The notes beneath the pieces were generated by a model. The model was not told the DNA's origin. It worked only from the letters and a program-made list of their open reading frames with translations, and ran no database searches. Below, piece by piece: positions 43,441 to 53,966 of a stretch of DNA of 64,000 nt. The position numbers were made by a program, and so were the translations under genes. Source of the stretch: Allium sativum (lineage: Eukaryota > Streptophyta > Magnoliopsida > Asparagales > Amaryllidaceae). The stretch lies in contig CM060922.1 of the NCBI GenBank assembly GCA_030737875.1, positions 298,893,456 through 298,957,455 on the forward strand, read 5' to 3'. Each line of letters begins with the position of its first letter. The stretch's first letter is position 1.

Positions 43441-45656
43441 GGTGATACTCCATCCTCGATCTTTTCAATCTAATTAAAGATTCATTAAAAACTCCACTTA
43501 GTTTTAATCGTTAACTGGGTTAAAGAATCAGTGTCATTTAAAACACGGTTCACGATAAACCCTAAACCACATTCCATTAATTATCGGATTAAAGAACGAG
43601 TGTTATTCAAAACACTGTCCACGATAAACCCAAAAATCAATATCAATTCAATTCCAATTAAATATTATTTAATTGGTAAACTTCATTAAATCTAAATAAA
43701 AAGATTTAATCTTTTCTCAACTGGGTTCAAGAACAGTGTTAGTCAAGACACCATTCACGACAAACCCAAATCACATTTGATATTAAATACAAGGCTCTGA
43801 ATAGAAAATATATCGGCTTATATTCAATATCAAATTCTACGATTAACAAATGTCGTATTGGAAATAACGATATAAATATATATATCTTTCAAATTTCCAT
43901 AACAACATCTGTATAATCACTAATTCCAACATCGAAATAATCCAAAGAAAATTTCGATTCAAATCCATTCCAATTTAATTATTGGAAATTCTGGTTATTT
44001 TCAAAACCATTTCTAATCCAGTTTATTTATTTAAAAATAAATAGAATTATAATTCTAGTACAAAACTAGTTCATTTCAATAAAAATCTACTTTTCAAATA
44101 TGGAATATTTCATCCCAATTCTTTCTAAATCATTTCTTATGATTTTACACAAATTATTACTATTTTTAATAATTTTATCAAGGCCCGTACAGTCGATTTC
44201 CATCAACGGCCATTGAACTGCACTTACAGCGACCTTTTTCAAATTTGATTTGGACATAATTCCCAATCCAACCGTTAGATTTCTATTTTCTAATATTCGT
44301 TAGAAAGCCCTTTTCGATACGAACCCAACGGTTCCGGTTTTAGGAGAATCCGACGGTCGGATCTCCCGTAATATCCGTTCGAAGTCAATGGTCGAAATTC
44401 GCGAACTGCCGCGGTGCGGCGCGTTCTATTCAGGCCATTATATTATATATATAATATATATAATATATACTTCATCGATTTCAATTCAAAACGTGCTTTA
44501 TAAATTGTTTTTAAATTTGTTTTCAAAACGGTTTTAACTTCAAATTCAATTTCAAATCAAAATTGAATATTCCAATTTAAATTCATTTTAAATTCATTTC
44601 AAAACGATTTCAGTTCTATTTCAATTCTATTCGAATTCATTTCAAAATGATTTCAATTCTATTTCAATTCTATTCGAATTCATTTTAAAACGATTTCAAT
44701 TCTATTTCAATTCTATTCCAATTCTATTCGAATTCATTTCAGTTTATTTCGAATTTCAAATCAATTCAATTAGATTCGAATTTCAATTCATTTTAATATT
44801 CACTTCAATTTGAATAAAATCGATATAAATATCGTTCACGTTAAAATGGTGTCAATCTATCAACGCGGCTTCATATATTTCTATTTTCAAATATTCTATT
44901 TCAAATATTTCTTTTTCAAATATTTCTATTTTAAAACTGGAATGAGGCCCAATCAATTACCATATAATGTTAATTATATGGATTTTCTACAACACATGTA
45001 TATATCAACAACGATGAATAATCAACCATCATCCAAAGTGCATTCTACACTGTATAAGCATCAAATATAAATATTCAACGCTTATAACAGCCTGTCAATC
45101 AATCGATCGACATACAACTAAATAATCGGGATTAGTGTACGTCAAATATCATCCCAATACCCGTGTGGGGTTTCAAGCAATCAAACACAGATTTTTATTT
45201 GTGCAGTTGGGCGATGTGTAAAATTTATCGTCCCAATCAATGTCCTTCAAATAGGTGTACATAAACAAACCGTCCGGTTTGTAAATGAATATTTATTTAT
45301 TCACATTCACGTTAAAAAATATATTTTTAACGATCAACTATTTTATTCAACCTATGAATATTCTATTCGGTTCATTTATTAAATAAAATGTTATCCTTAT
45401 TTTTCTAGCTTATTTTTAGAAAATTTCGACGGCATAACGACACGATACTAGAAACGAGACAAGGCCTAGCCTTATCCCCGGTCTAGTGAAGGCCCACGCC
45501 ATTCACACATCAATCAAATCAATTTCATTTCACCAAACAATTCAATTCAAACCAAATAATCTAACCAACTACACAACCAAACAATTAAACAAACAAGCCA
45601 TCCATGGTCTGTGAATGACGGGTGTCGGGTGTTACTAAACACCGTCTGCATCCTAG

Positions 45657-45657
<1 letters not shown>

Positions 45658-45710
<53 letters not shown>
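45658..45710. repeat. AT dinucleotide microsatellite
   Basis: About 25 TA units; the other LTR has about 9 at 39,719-39,736. Frames with isoleucine-tyrosine runs here are artefacts. Confidence 0.9.
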
Positions 45711-45714
<4 letters not shown>

Positions 45715-45824
45715 GAATGAGAAGTTCTCACCGATAGGTATCCAATACCACGACTCTTCTTTTATAGAAATCTTCATCGTTATCGCATCTTTGTCAACTT
45801 CGTTGCCCGTAGCCACTACATATA

Positions 45825-46223
45825 TAAAAATTGAATTTTTACTTCGCTATTCAATATATAAAAATCGAATTTTTACTTCGCTATTCAATATATAAAAATC
45901 GAATTTTTACTTTGCTATTCAATATATAAAAATCGAATTTTTACTTTGCTATTCAATATATGAAAATCGAATTTTTACTTCGCTATTCAATATATGAAAA
46001 TCCTATTTTTACTTCGCTATTCAATATATAAAAATCGAATTTTTACTTCGCTATTCAATATATAAAAATCGAATTTTTACTTTGCTATTCAATATATAAA
46101 AATCGAATTTTTACTTCGCTATTCAATTTATAAAAATTGAATTTTTACTTTGCTATTCAATATATAAAAATCGAATTTTTACTTCGCTATTCAATATATA
46201 AAAATCCTATTTTTACACCGCTA
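45825..46223. repeat. 34-bp tandem repeat, 12 units
   Basis: Same unit as 39,858-40,400, including CCTATTTTTACACCGC as the last unit; four fewer copies. Confidence 0.9.
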
Positions 46224-49200
46224 CTATATATAAAGATTTCGCCTTTTCAAATATAAAGATTTCGCCTTTTCCATTTCAAAAATATTTCGCCTTTTCCATT
46301 TCAAAAATCTAATCTTTTCTATTCTAAAAAAAAATCATATCTTTTCTATTTTAAAAATCATATCTTTTGAACTATAAAAATCCAAAATCTATATGTTTAA
46401 AAATCCTAACTCTATAATGTAAAAATCCGATTTTTATAAAATATAATGAAATAAAATCAGAAAACTCACCTTTAAAAGAGGAAGGAGGGTTGTTAGGTTT
46501 GTCGGAGGGGAGCTGGGCTTCCAGTGGTGGCGGAGGGCCGCTAGTCGGGGTGTGGCTGCGTAGGGGGGGGGGGGGCGCAAGGCGGTGGCCTTCCTCGATT
46601 TGGGGGATTAGGGTTTAAGGGGGTGTGCGGTATTAGAACAAAGGAGGGGGGGCTTGCTCGCTTGATCGGAGGTGGGGCGGCTGGTCGGAGGCTGGATGGC
46701 GCGAGCGTGGCGGTGGCGTGATGGGAAACGCGGCGGCGGGGTTTTTTTGTTTTCTTGTTTTTTTTTCCTAACCTAATAACTGACGGGGGGTGATAAAGGA
46801 AAGAGATAATATATATTAATTTATTAATTTAATTATTTTATTCTCCTTAAAGTTGACTTTCCGATTGAACTCGAAATCAAGTCCACCGACTGTCGTCCAT
46901 AGCGTTTCACCCCCATTCCGAACACAATGGGATATGTATCGTAAGCTGATTCGATTGTTTCGATCAGTTTCCATCAAAATCAACATATAACTCTATATAT
47001 TGAATTTGAACGCGCATTTCAATTTACTGGGGTCACATACTAACTCGGAAAATTCCAGAAAAATATTTTCTAGCTTCGTATTGACGATACGGTCCTAACA
47101 AAACTAGTTTCGTCGAATTCTGAGAGCGTTGGAAAAATGGCCATTTTCCAGTCGATTAAAATCAACTAAAACTGGTCAAACGCGTTTTCCTTTGTCACGC
47201 TCACATATTGATTAAAAAAATTATGAAATTTGGAATCTAGCAATAATTTGACACTGCGGATCCAACAAAAGTGGTTTTGTCGAAATCCGAGGTCGTTTGC
47301 AAAAATTCCATTTTTAAGGCCTGAATTCCATAACGACTATTCAGAATTTTCAACTGGACATATCTTTTGATTCCCGCTATGAAATTTTGATTTTTCGGAT
47401 TCATTGGAAAGAAAGTCACAATTAGATTCCATTATTTTTGGTTTCACAAAAATCCGATTTATTTGGCATCCGGTACATTCAATTGAAGTTTGAAATCGAA
47501 TTATCGAACTACCACGCCATTTTCAATTCCTTTTATAATTATATATAATTATTTATATTCGAACGATGACGTATATAATATATACGATCGAATTCTATTT
47601 AAAATAAATTTCTCGACAATATTATTTAAAATAATTCATTTTAAATAATCAAAATTCGCTAAAATTGCCGAAATAAAAATTTTAAACTGGCCTAGATTTT
47701 CGGGTTGTTACAAATTGGTAGCATGCCTTGGCTAGACAACAGCCTAGTCATAAGTGTTAATAGGAAAATAATGGGAATATTACCAAAGTGATCGTCTTGG
47801 CATAAACATAAAGTAGAATCGTGATAAGGTGAACATACATACTGGCATGGACATGAAATTGTTATCATAACAAGGTGGACATAAATTTATGAACAATTGG
47901 CATTCAATTGGTTCTAACATAACTATGATGTCACTTAAACATAGTAAGATCTAAATTAGCAATTTAGATGTCCAATCAGTTTAGATCTAATATGATAACA
48001 CAAGGTGATAAATTAGATCACATAATTTAGATCTAGAGGTTAGAATAGATCGAACATGATAGCACAAGGTAATAAATTAGATCACATAATTCAGATCTAG
48101 AGGTTAGAATAGATCCAACATGATAACACATGGTGATAAATTAGGTCACATAATTCAAATCTAGAGGTTAGAATAGATCTGACATGATAAACACAAAGTG
48201 ATAATCTAGATCTGACTAATAGTTTCAATGTCCACACAAATTAGATCTACTAGTTTAGAAATAGATCTATACAAATTCGCATAATAGCATATCATAGAAG
48301 CTACAATTAAGACAAAGATTTAGATCCAATCCTAACAAATTCAAGGTGACATATGTTCATGATTTACATAAATGATTAGATCTATCCAATGGTATAACTG
48401 CCAAAATAAATAGATTTACATTCACCATAACATAGTTACAAGTCAAGATCGACATAGGCAATATAATATAATAACCACCATTGCATCAGATCTAAAGAAT
48501 TGGATCTATCATGAAATATTATCAGATCTGACAATAGCATGGAATTAAGGTTTACAACGTATCCAAATCACAGTCTTTCATAATTTACTTTTATTCATTT
48601 AAACCTAAAAATTACTAGAAACTCACAACGTTAGGTTTAGAGAATAGAGAGAATGGATCTTGAATTTCTGATTTTGATTTGCAAAGTATGTTGTTGTAGA
48701 AAACGGTTCCATCTCAGTTCGTATACCGGTAGCATATGGCCTCCATGATTTCCAATGTAGAAAATAGAAGAATAGGACACACACACATATATATATAGCT
48801 GCCAGACCCCCTGAAACCGAGTGCCACGTCAGGCCTAGGGGTGTCGACACCCCTGTGGGTGGGTCGACCCCTAGATCGACACCCCTTAAGGGGGATCGAC
48901 CGCGGTGTCGACACCCCTCTTGAGGGGTCGACCCCCTAAAGCGGGAATTCTGCCGCTATTTTTCAATTTTCGAATTTGAACTGTTCTGGATAAAATTCTG
49001 ACTCGTCTCTGACTCATATGTGTATGCATAATATTTCTGCGCATATACAAACTTAAAATCCTCATAACTTCTTCATACGGTGTCCGTTTTACGGAAAAAA
49101 AATATCTATCTTGGTCAGAATTTCGAGACGGAAGCAATGGTGCAGTTCATTTCCTCTAATTCTGTATATTAAATTAATTACTATTTAATTTATTCTCTTT

Positions 49201-49228
49201 ATTGTCATTAAAAATTTGGGGTGTTACA

Positions 49229-49233
49229 GTACC
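49229..49233. repeat. Target site duplication GTACC, right copy
   Basis: Follows the last base of LTR D (GTGTTACA) and matches 4007-4011. Confidence 0.85.
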
Positions 49234-49710
49234 AGAAGATGGATAATTGTATAATAGGTTGCATATTTTATTGGAAATATGGTATCGATATTAAGAACTA
49301 CAAAATATGTAGTGAGGAAAGATACGAACCTTGAAAAAAGAAAGGAAATAAAGTTGCATACAAGAGAATGCATTATTTAACCATCATACCTAAACTACAA
49401 AGTTATATGCAACCTTACTTATCACATTTCATATGTCATGGCATAGTGTGAGAACACCAGAAGATGAAATTTTGACATATTCGCCTGATTAAGAAACATG
49501 GAAAAAATTTGATAGGATGTAATTGTCGCAAAGAGCCGTCACATAAGAATTGGTTTATGTATGGATGGATTTTCATCATTCTCTCAGTTTGGTAGTAAAT
49601 ATTCATCTTAGTTTATATCATTACTCCTTATAATTCGGTGTTGTTAACTATGCCGTATAAAGATACGTTTTCCAATAACGATCTAATATAAAGTACTAAG
49701 TTTATGAATT
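49234..49710 (+). pseudogene. CACTA (En/Spm) transposase relic, continuation
   Basis: Directly after the target duplication the frame left at 4010 continues: QKMDNCIIGCIFYWK, then YKICSEERYEP, the expected cysteine-bearing block of CACTA transposases (C.. ILYWK ... C..C...RY.P). After a stop at about 49,332 and frame changes come KLQSYM, a WHSVRTPEDEILTYSPD-like stretch and ETWKKFDRM (matching the RWH...LRHPADS.AWK.FD region) at 49,435-49,520, then weak similarity to the PYN...PW block near 49,625. The downstream catalytic part is not recognisable. One copy of GTACC joins both halves without a frame change. Confidence 0.72.
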
Positions 49711-49924
49711 GATGAAGTTAACCTATATAATGTATGTTCCGAGTTTGTAAGTTGATATACCATATGATACTATTTTTGTGTGATAAAGAATATGTTTATG
49801 AGTACGTTTATAAGTATGTTCTGAGTTTATCAACAGATATATATGTGTTGTCATTATATGAAATGATATGTTTTTGACAAATATGCCTCCTTGGCGATAG
49901 CCAGTCATTGATGGAAAAAACGGT
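49711..49924. other. Unassigned spacer
   Basis: AT-rich, with repeated ATGTTC(C/T)GAGTTT and ATATG motifs. No gene or element end identified; the CACTA terminus was not found. Confidence 0.4.
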
Positions 49925-52900
49925 TGTCACACCCTAAGATTATCTAAACTTGAGAATTAGTGTTTCACGTATGGAAAATTAAAGTGCATAAAGTAGAAAT
50001 TAGCCAAAGATATATAGTGGTTCGGTCCGTAAGGAATCTATATTCACTTTGAAGGTGTTTGAGAATTTTATTGATTATTGAGGGTTACAAGTACATGTCA
50101 TCATCATAGGAATGTTGGTTAAGTATTTGAGAGTCATATTTTCAATATGCTATATCTTGGGGAAAAAAATAATGTTCTTCTTCCTTGAGTTCTAGGCAGC
50201 TATTAATGAGTTCCTATGATCTTGTAGAGTTCCCAAATCAGCCAAAATCCAACCCTTGTGAAGAATGAGCATGGGAGTATTTATAGAAAGTGGAGCAGGT
50301 AGGGGCAGGTAAGATGTGGGACCCACAGTAGTGAATTTTCGCATCCCAAAGAGCAGCAAGAACATAAAATCGCATATGTGGGCGTGTAGATGCAAAATTC
50401 ACATCCCTCTCAAGGGATATGAATTTCGCATCCCACGGAGGCGATAATCCGCATCCTGGTGGGGTGCGTGTCAAGGGGATGTGGATGATCGCATCTCGGA
50501 GAGATGCGAAATATCGCTTCCCGAAGGGCTGCAAATTATCTCATCCCAGAGGGATGCAAGTCATCGTGGATTCGTAGCCGGCAGGGGTGTGAAGTTACGG
50601 CTTTGGCCTTCGTTTCGTAGGATGCGTTTAGGTTTGGGAGGTTGTGAGGCCTTTGTTATCACGAATTCTCTTGGCCTTGAATCCTTATCATTTTGGCGAC
50701 ACTTCGGGCTTTGATGTCGCGCGATGAGTCGAGTCGAGCAGGCCTAGTGTTCTTTTGGGAACCAGATCGAAAGGTCGGTTAACACTTGCCCCCCCAAAGC
50801 ATGTATCATCTTGACATGATGTACTTTGAGTTGAAACTATCGTCCTTGCGAGCTGGAAAGCATCTCCATGTTGTTTCGTATGCTCGTTCGTGACTGTTTC
50901 ACTGCACGTGTTAAGAAACCTGATTCTTTGGTAGCTCCTTCTGAACATTCGTTTCTTGTTAACTTATGAAATTAAATGTTAGTCGTCGACTCTTATTTAC
51001 GTTGGAACGCAAATGATTCATTGTCCATGTGGCGTCGCGTACACGGTCTCATATTTTCTCGTGATTTCGCGTGATTCAGTTGAAGCTTGAAAATAGAACA
51101 CAAAGTGAAAAAGTCTCGGTGGCTTGCGACTTCGCGATTTGGATTTCAAAAACGGTATCAAGTCGTGGATTCGATCGCTTGATGTACTTTTCTAGATTCC
51201 TCTAGACTTGCGAGTGTATGATGGGTTAACGAATCGAATATGTGTCGATTGTCGTAATGTCAAAAACACGTGCGTGCAGTCACTGTTAGAGTAGCAAGTC
51301 AAAAATTTCTGAAAGTCTGGAAATTTCGTTCTCGTCATTATTTTTATACATGTATATATAGGCATATATACATATATAAATATATAAATCATATATTATT
51401 ATTATATACCTTTTTTGTATAGTATTCCTCATCCTGGTGAGGGATATGAAGTTTCACATCCTGCATGGTTGCGATATTTCATATTACTAATAGGATACAA
51501 ATTTTTCATCCTTGGAGGGATGCGATATTTGGCATCCCTGATTGGGTATGAATGGTTAACAAGACCAAGCCCAATCTCCCTATCCTCATGCGAAAACCGA
51601 AATTTTGACCCTCCCCCTTTTTCGTTTATTTTTATCGCATTTTAGGAACTATGAAAATCGCCTGATCAAAATCGAATTCGAACTGAGAAACTATAGGCAG
51701 GTGGAAATATTGTTTTCCCGAATTGAATCGGGTCGAGATACATGGGTCACAAGTTAAATCTCCTTCGAGGGTGTAGAGTTACGATTTTCATAGGATGCGG
51801 CGGAGAGTGGAGTAGAAGGAGGATTGCGAGCAGAATGAAGATGGAAGATGAAAGGGGAGAAGCTCACATCGCCTCCCTAGGGGCGCAATCATCGCACTGA
51901 ATCATGTGTGATATCTCGCATCCAAGGAATGCGATTTCTCGCATCCGAGGTGTGTGAGATTTTGCACCCAAGGGATGTCTCACACCGCTTTATTGTGATT
52001 AGTCACATCTGAAGGATACAATTTATCGTATTTAAAGGATGCAAGATTTTGCATTCAAGGGTTGCGAGATTTCACATTTAGGGAATGCGAGATTTTGCAT
52101 CCGAGGGATGTAAGATTTTGCATCAGAGGGATGCGAGAATTTCCGTCCAAGGGATGTGATTTCTCGCATTTGGTAGATGCAAGAATTCGCGTCCGAGGGA
52201 GGCAATTTCCGCCATCCGAAGGATGCTATATGACACGTCCGGAGTTGTGAGAATTCACGTTCGAGGGATGCGAGAATTCACGTCCGAAGGATGCGAGAAT
52301 TCACGTCCGAGGGGTGCAAGGTTTTTCTTTATATGGGGATGCGATACAATGCTTCACTGGGTTGGAGTGGGATGCAAATTATCGTCAGTAGAGACTGGGA
52401 TGCGATATTTGAGCCAGAGAGGGGATATGTTTTTGGGTCTAAAGTTGCAATATTTCACATCCCTGGGACTTAGAAAATCATAAATCTTCCCGGATGTAAT
52501 CCACTCCATTGCTCCCAACGAGGTGGCCAAATCACGGGTTCTGTAGCCATCAGACTTGCGTCGTTTTCACGATGTTTCGCGATTAGATTGGAATTAGACT
52601 TGCACATAAGGTTAAAGCATAAACTCTGATCTGTGAATATATGACCGAACCATCGAAATATTATGCTTTTTCTCCAATCACAACCACGACATAGTCGCAA
52701 CTCGACGTGAATCTGGTGGTATCGGTTGATGTTGACGATGGTTACAGTCCCAGGAGCTAGTAATCATCGCCATGTTCCGAATTCTTTTGTTATAATTGTA
52801 TTGGCATCTCACTGCACTGCACATACATGTTAGTTTACACAACCACGAGGAGTGCAAGTTATTCAATTCGATGTCTAATGCAACAATATCGAAAGTATAA
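49925..52900 (+). mobile_element. Probable LTR or leader of an unidentified retroelement
   Basis: Begins TGTCACACCCTAAG, contains phrases common in plant LTRs (TATATAGTGGTTCGGTCCG, GGGTTACAAGTA) and leads into a Gag-like pseudogene. No matching second LTR or primer site is seen. The middle is filled by a palindromic minisatellite. Confidence 0.35.
50335..52465. repeat. ~25-bp imperfect-palindrome minisatellite
   Basis: Units follow the form TTTGCATCCGAGGGATGCGA, where GCATCC and GGATGC face each other. Clusters lie at 50,335-50,570, 51,420-51,550 and 51,890-52,330 with scattered copies to 52,465. Spacing of clean units is 24-26 bp. Several open frames (MREFTSEGC-type repeats) are produced by the repeat alone. 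Confidence 0.75.
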
Positions 52901-52910
52901 CCAGCAATGG

Positions 52911-53910
52911 AAACAAGATCGTACAAGAAACAACAGGCTTTGGAAGCGAAAGCTTCTCAGCATACACACCGTCTCGGTTTGGGTCATCCAGTAGTACTAG
53001 TTTGGAGGATAGTAAGCTTAAGATCTCAAAAGAGTTCACACCCTCCCAGCTTATAGGCGCGTCGAAGGCGCCCGACTAGGGTTTGCAGTTGAAGGACCCA
53101 CAACAAATGGTCGAGCACGCGACTGAACCGTCGGTGCCAGAAGGTACTGCTTTAACTAAGGAGGATCCCAAGGAGGAAGAAGACATATATATTGAGGAGG
53201 GAGACACTCTTCAGGCACCGGATATGATGGAGGATGCTGTTATAGTCGACAGCCCATCAGATTCGGTGTTGTCGCATCTGGAGAAGGTGCGTTGTGGCAT
53301 GTTTTTAAGAGATTTAGCATACCTTGGGGCAACGTTTGTGTTCCCCAAGAGGAGGATAGGGCGCATACACCTCCAGAAGTATATAATGCCTGGAAGAGGC
53401 TTATGCACATTTCTAGATGTGTACCCCCATCTTGCGACTTTGTCCGAGATATGCTGCGTTACTTTAGTTTAGCGCCAACGTAGTTTCATTCGAATGCGTA
53501 TGTCTTCCTCCTTGCTACATGTGTCTTATTCAATGAGCATTTGCACATAGAACCTTCTAAAGAGGACATCCGGTCCCTTTTCAGATTAAGAGGAGGACAA
53601 CCAGTGCGCCTTTCCTGTACTTCTTAGAGGCACAGACTAGCACCCGATTCATCCTGGGGTCGTGGAGTAAACTTGGCGATTTTAAGCATGATTGGTTCTT
53701 CAACTGCTATCATCCTTGGTTGGCGAGGCGTTGGATGGTTGGAAGTAAGTACCTTTTATTGCTTTAGGCTTGAAGTTATTTGAGTCATGAGCTCTAAGTT
53801 AATCCTTTATCTTCTTTAAAAAGCATTTCCCCGACACACAAAGACACTGTGTATCAGGAGCATCTCGAGTTGTTGAGGTTCACCCTGGTCGGATCTCGTT
53901 ACAACGAGAA
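52911..53910 (+). pseudogene. Gag-like / plant putative gypsy-type transposon protein pseudogene
   Basis: A likely start is ATG at 52,911 (METRSYKKQQALEAKAS). After frame changes and a stop at about 53,077 there follow an acidic stretch (KEEEDIYIEEGD), then IPWGNVCVPQEEDRAH, DMLRYFSLAPT and HSNAYVFLLATCVLF. After another shift come TSTRFILGSWSKLGDFKHDWFFNCYHPWLARRW (53,637-53,736, read in pieces). The order resembles the plant domain annotated as putative gypsy-type transposon (Transposase_28, PF04195), found in Gag-like proteins. GTAAGTACC at 53,744 could be a splice donor. At least three breaks. Confidence 0.55.
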
Positions 53911-53966
53911 CATCTAAGGTGAGTAAGTTCTTCGCCGAATGGGCTTTCCTCTTGCCAATCGTATAA

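Larger units (their letters stand above)
35364..47712 (-). mobile_element. Large-LTR non-coding element (LARD-like)
   Basis: Left LTR 35,364-41,896 (6,533 bp), internal 41,897-42,925 (1,029 bp), right LTR 42,926-47,712 (4,787 bp). Target duplication AATTG on both sides (35,359-35,363, 47,713-47,717). On the minus strand the LTR starts TGTAACAACCC and ends TTTTCGTCTCA. The primer site is TTTGGTATCAGAGCTTTGG (42,907-42,925), and the polypurine tract is AGTGGGGGAGAT (41,897-41,908) preceded by GGGGACGAAAAG. No Gag, RT or integrase motif is visible, so enzymes must come from elsewhere. The GGGGACGAAA, purine-tract and TGTAACA order matches the chromoviruses in this window. Confidence 0.88.
42926..47712 (-). 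mobile_element. 5' LTR of large-LTR element (4,787 bp, rearranged)
   Basis: Near-identical to the other LTR at both ends and through the middle, but 35,637-37,495 is replaced by an unrelated GC-rich ~245-bp block (43,196-43,440). It has 12 instead of 16 copies of the 34-bp repeat (45,825-46,223) and a long AT run (45,658-45,708). Confidence 0.85.
4012..49228 (-). mobile_element. Tandem LTR retrotransposon array: 4 LTRs, 3 internal regions
   Basis: On the minus strand the order from right to left is LTR D, INT3, LTR C, INT2, LTR B, INT1, LTR A. Each LTR begins TGTAACACC (LTR B, TGCAACACC) and ends GGTGTCACA. Each internal begins with a tRNA-Met primer site and ends with a GGGGA-type polypurine tract. 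Only the outermost ends carry the GTACC duplication; the inner LTRs are shared between neighbouring units. The internals encode Ty3/gypsy chromovirus remnants with two shared deletions. LTR A is interrupted by a plus-strand chromovirus (5,840-15,643). LTR D is interrupted by a TRIM (33,191-33,916) and a large-LTR element (35,364-47,712). Without the nested DNA the array would be about 22 kb. Confidence 0.85.
32691..49228 (-). mobile_element. LTR D (5' terminal LTR of array), interrupted twice
   Basis: Segments 32,691-33,190, 33,922-35,363 and 47,718-49,228 align with LTR B once the TRIM and the large-LTR element, each with one target duplication copy, are removed (net about 3.45 kb). It ends GGTGTTACA and is followed by GTACC. 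The GTCGAC cluster is at 48,838-48,937. Confidence 0.87.

Noticed and set aside
50335..52465. Coding repeats (MREFTSEGC-type peptides)
   Set aside because: Open frames change with unit length and are explained by the 25-bp minisatellite.
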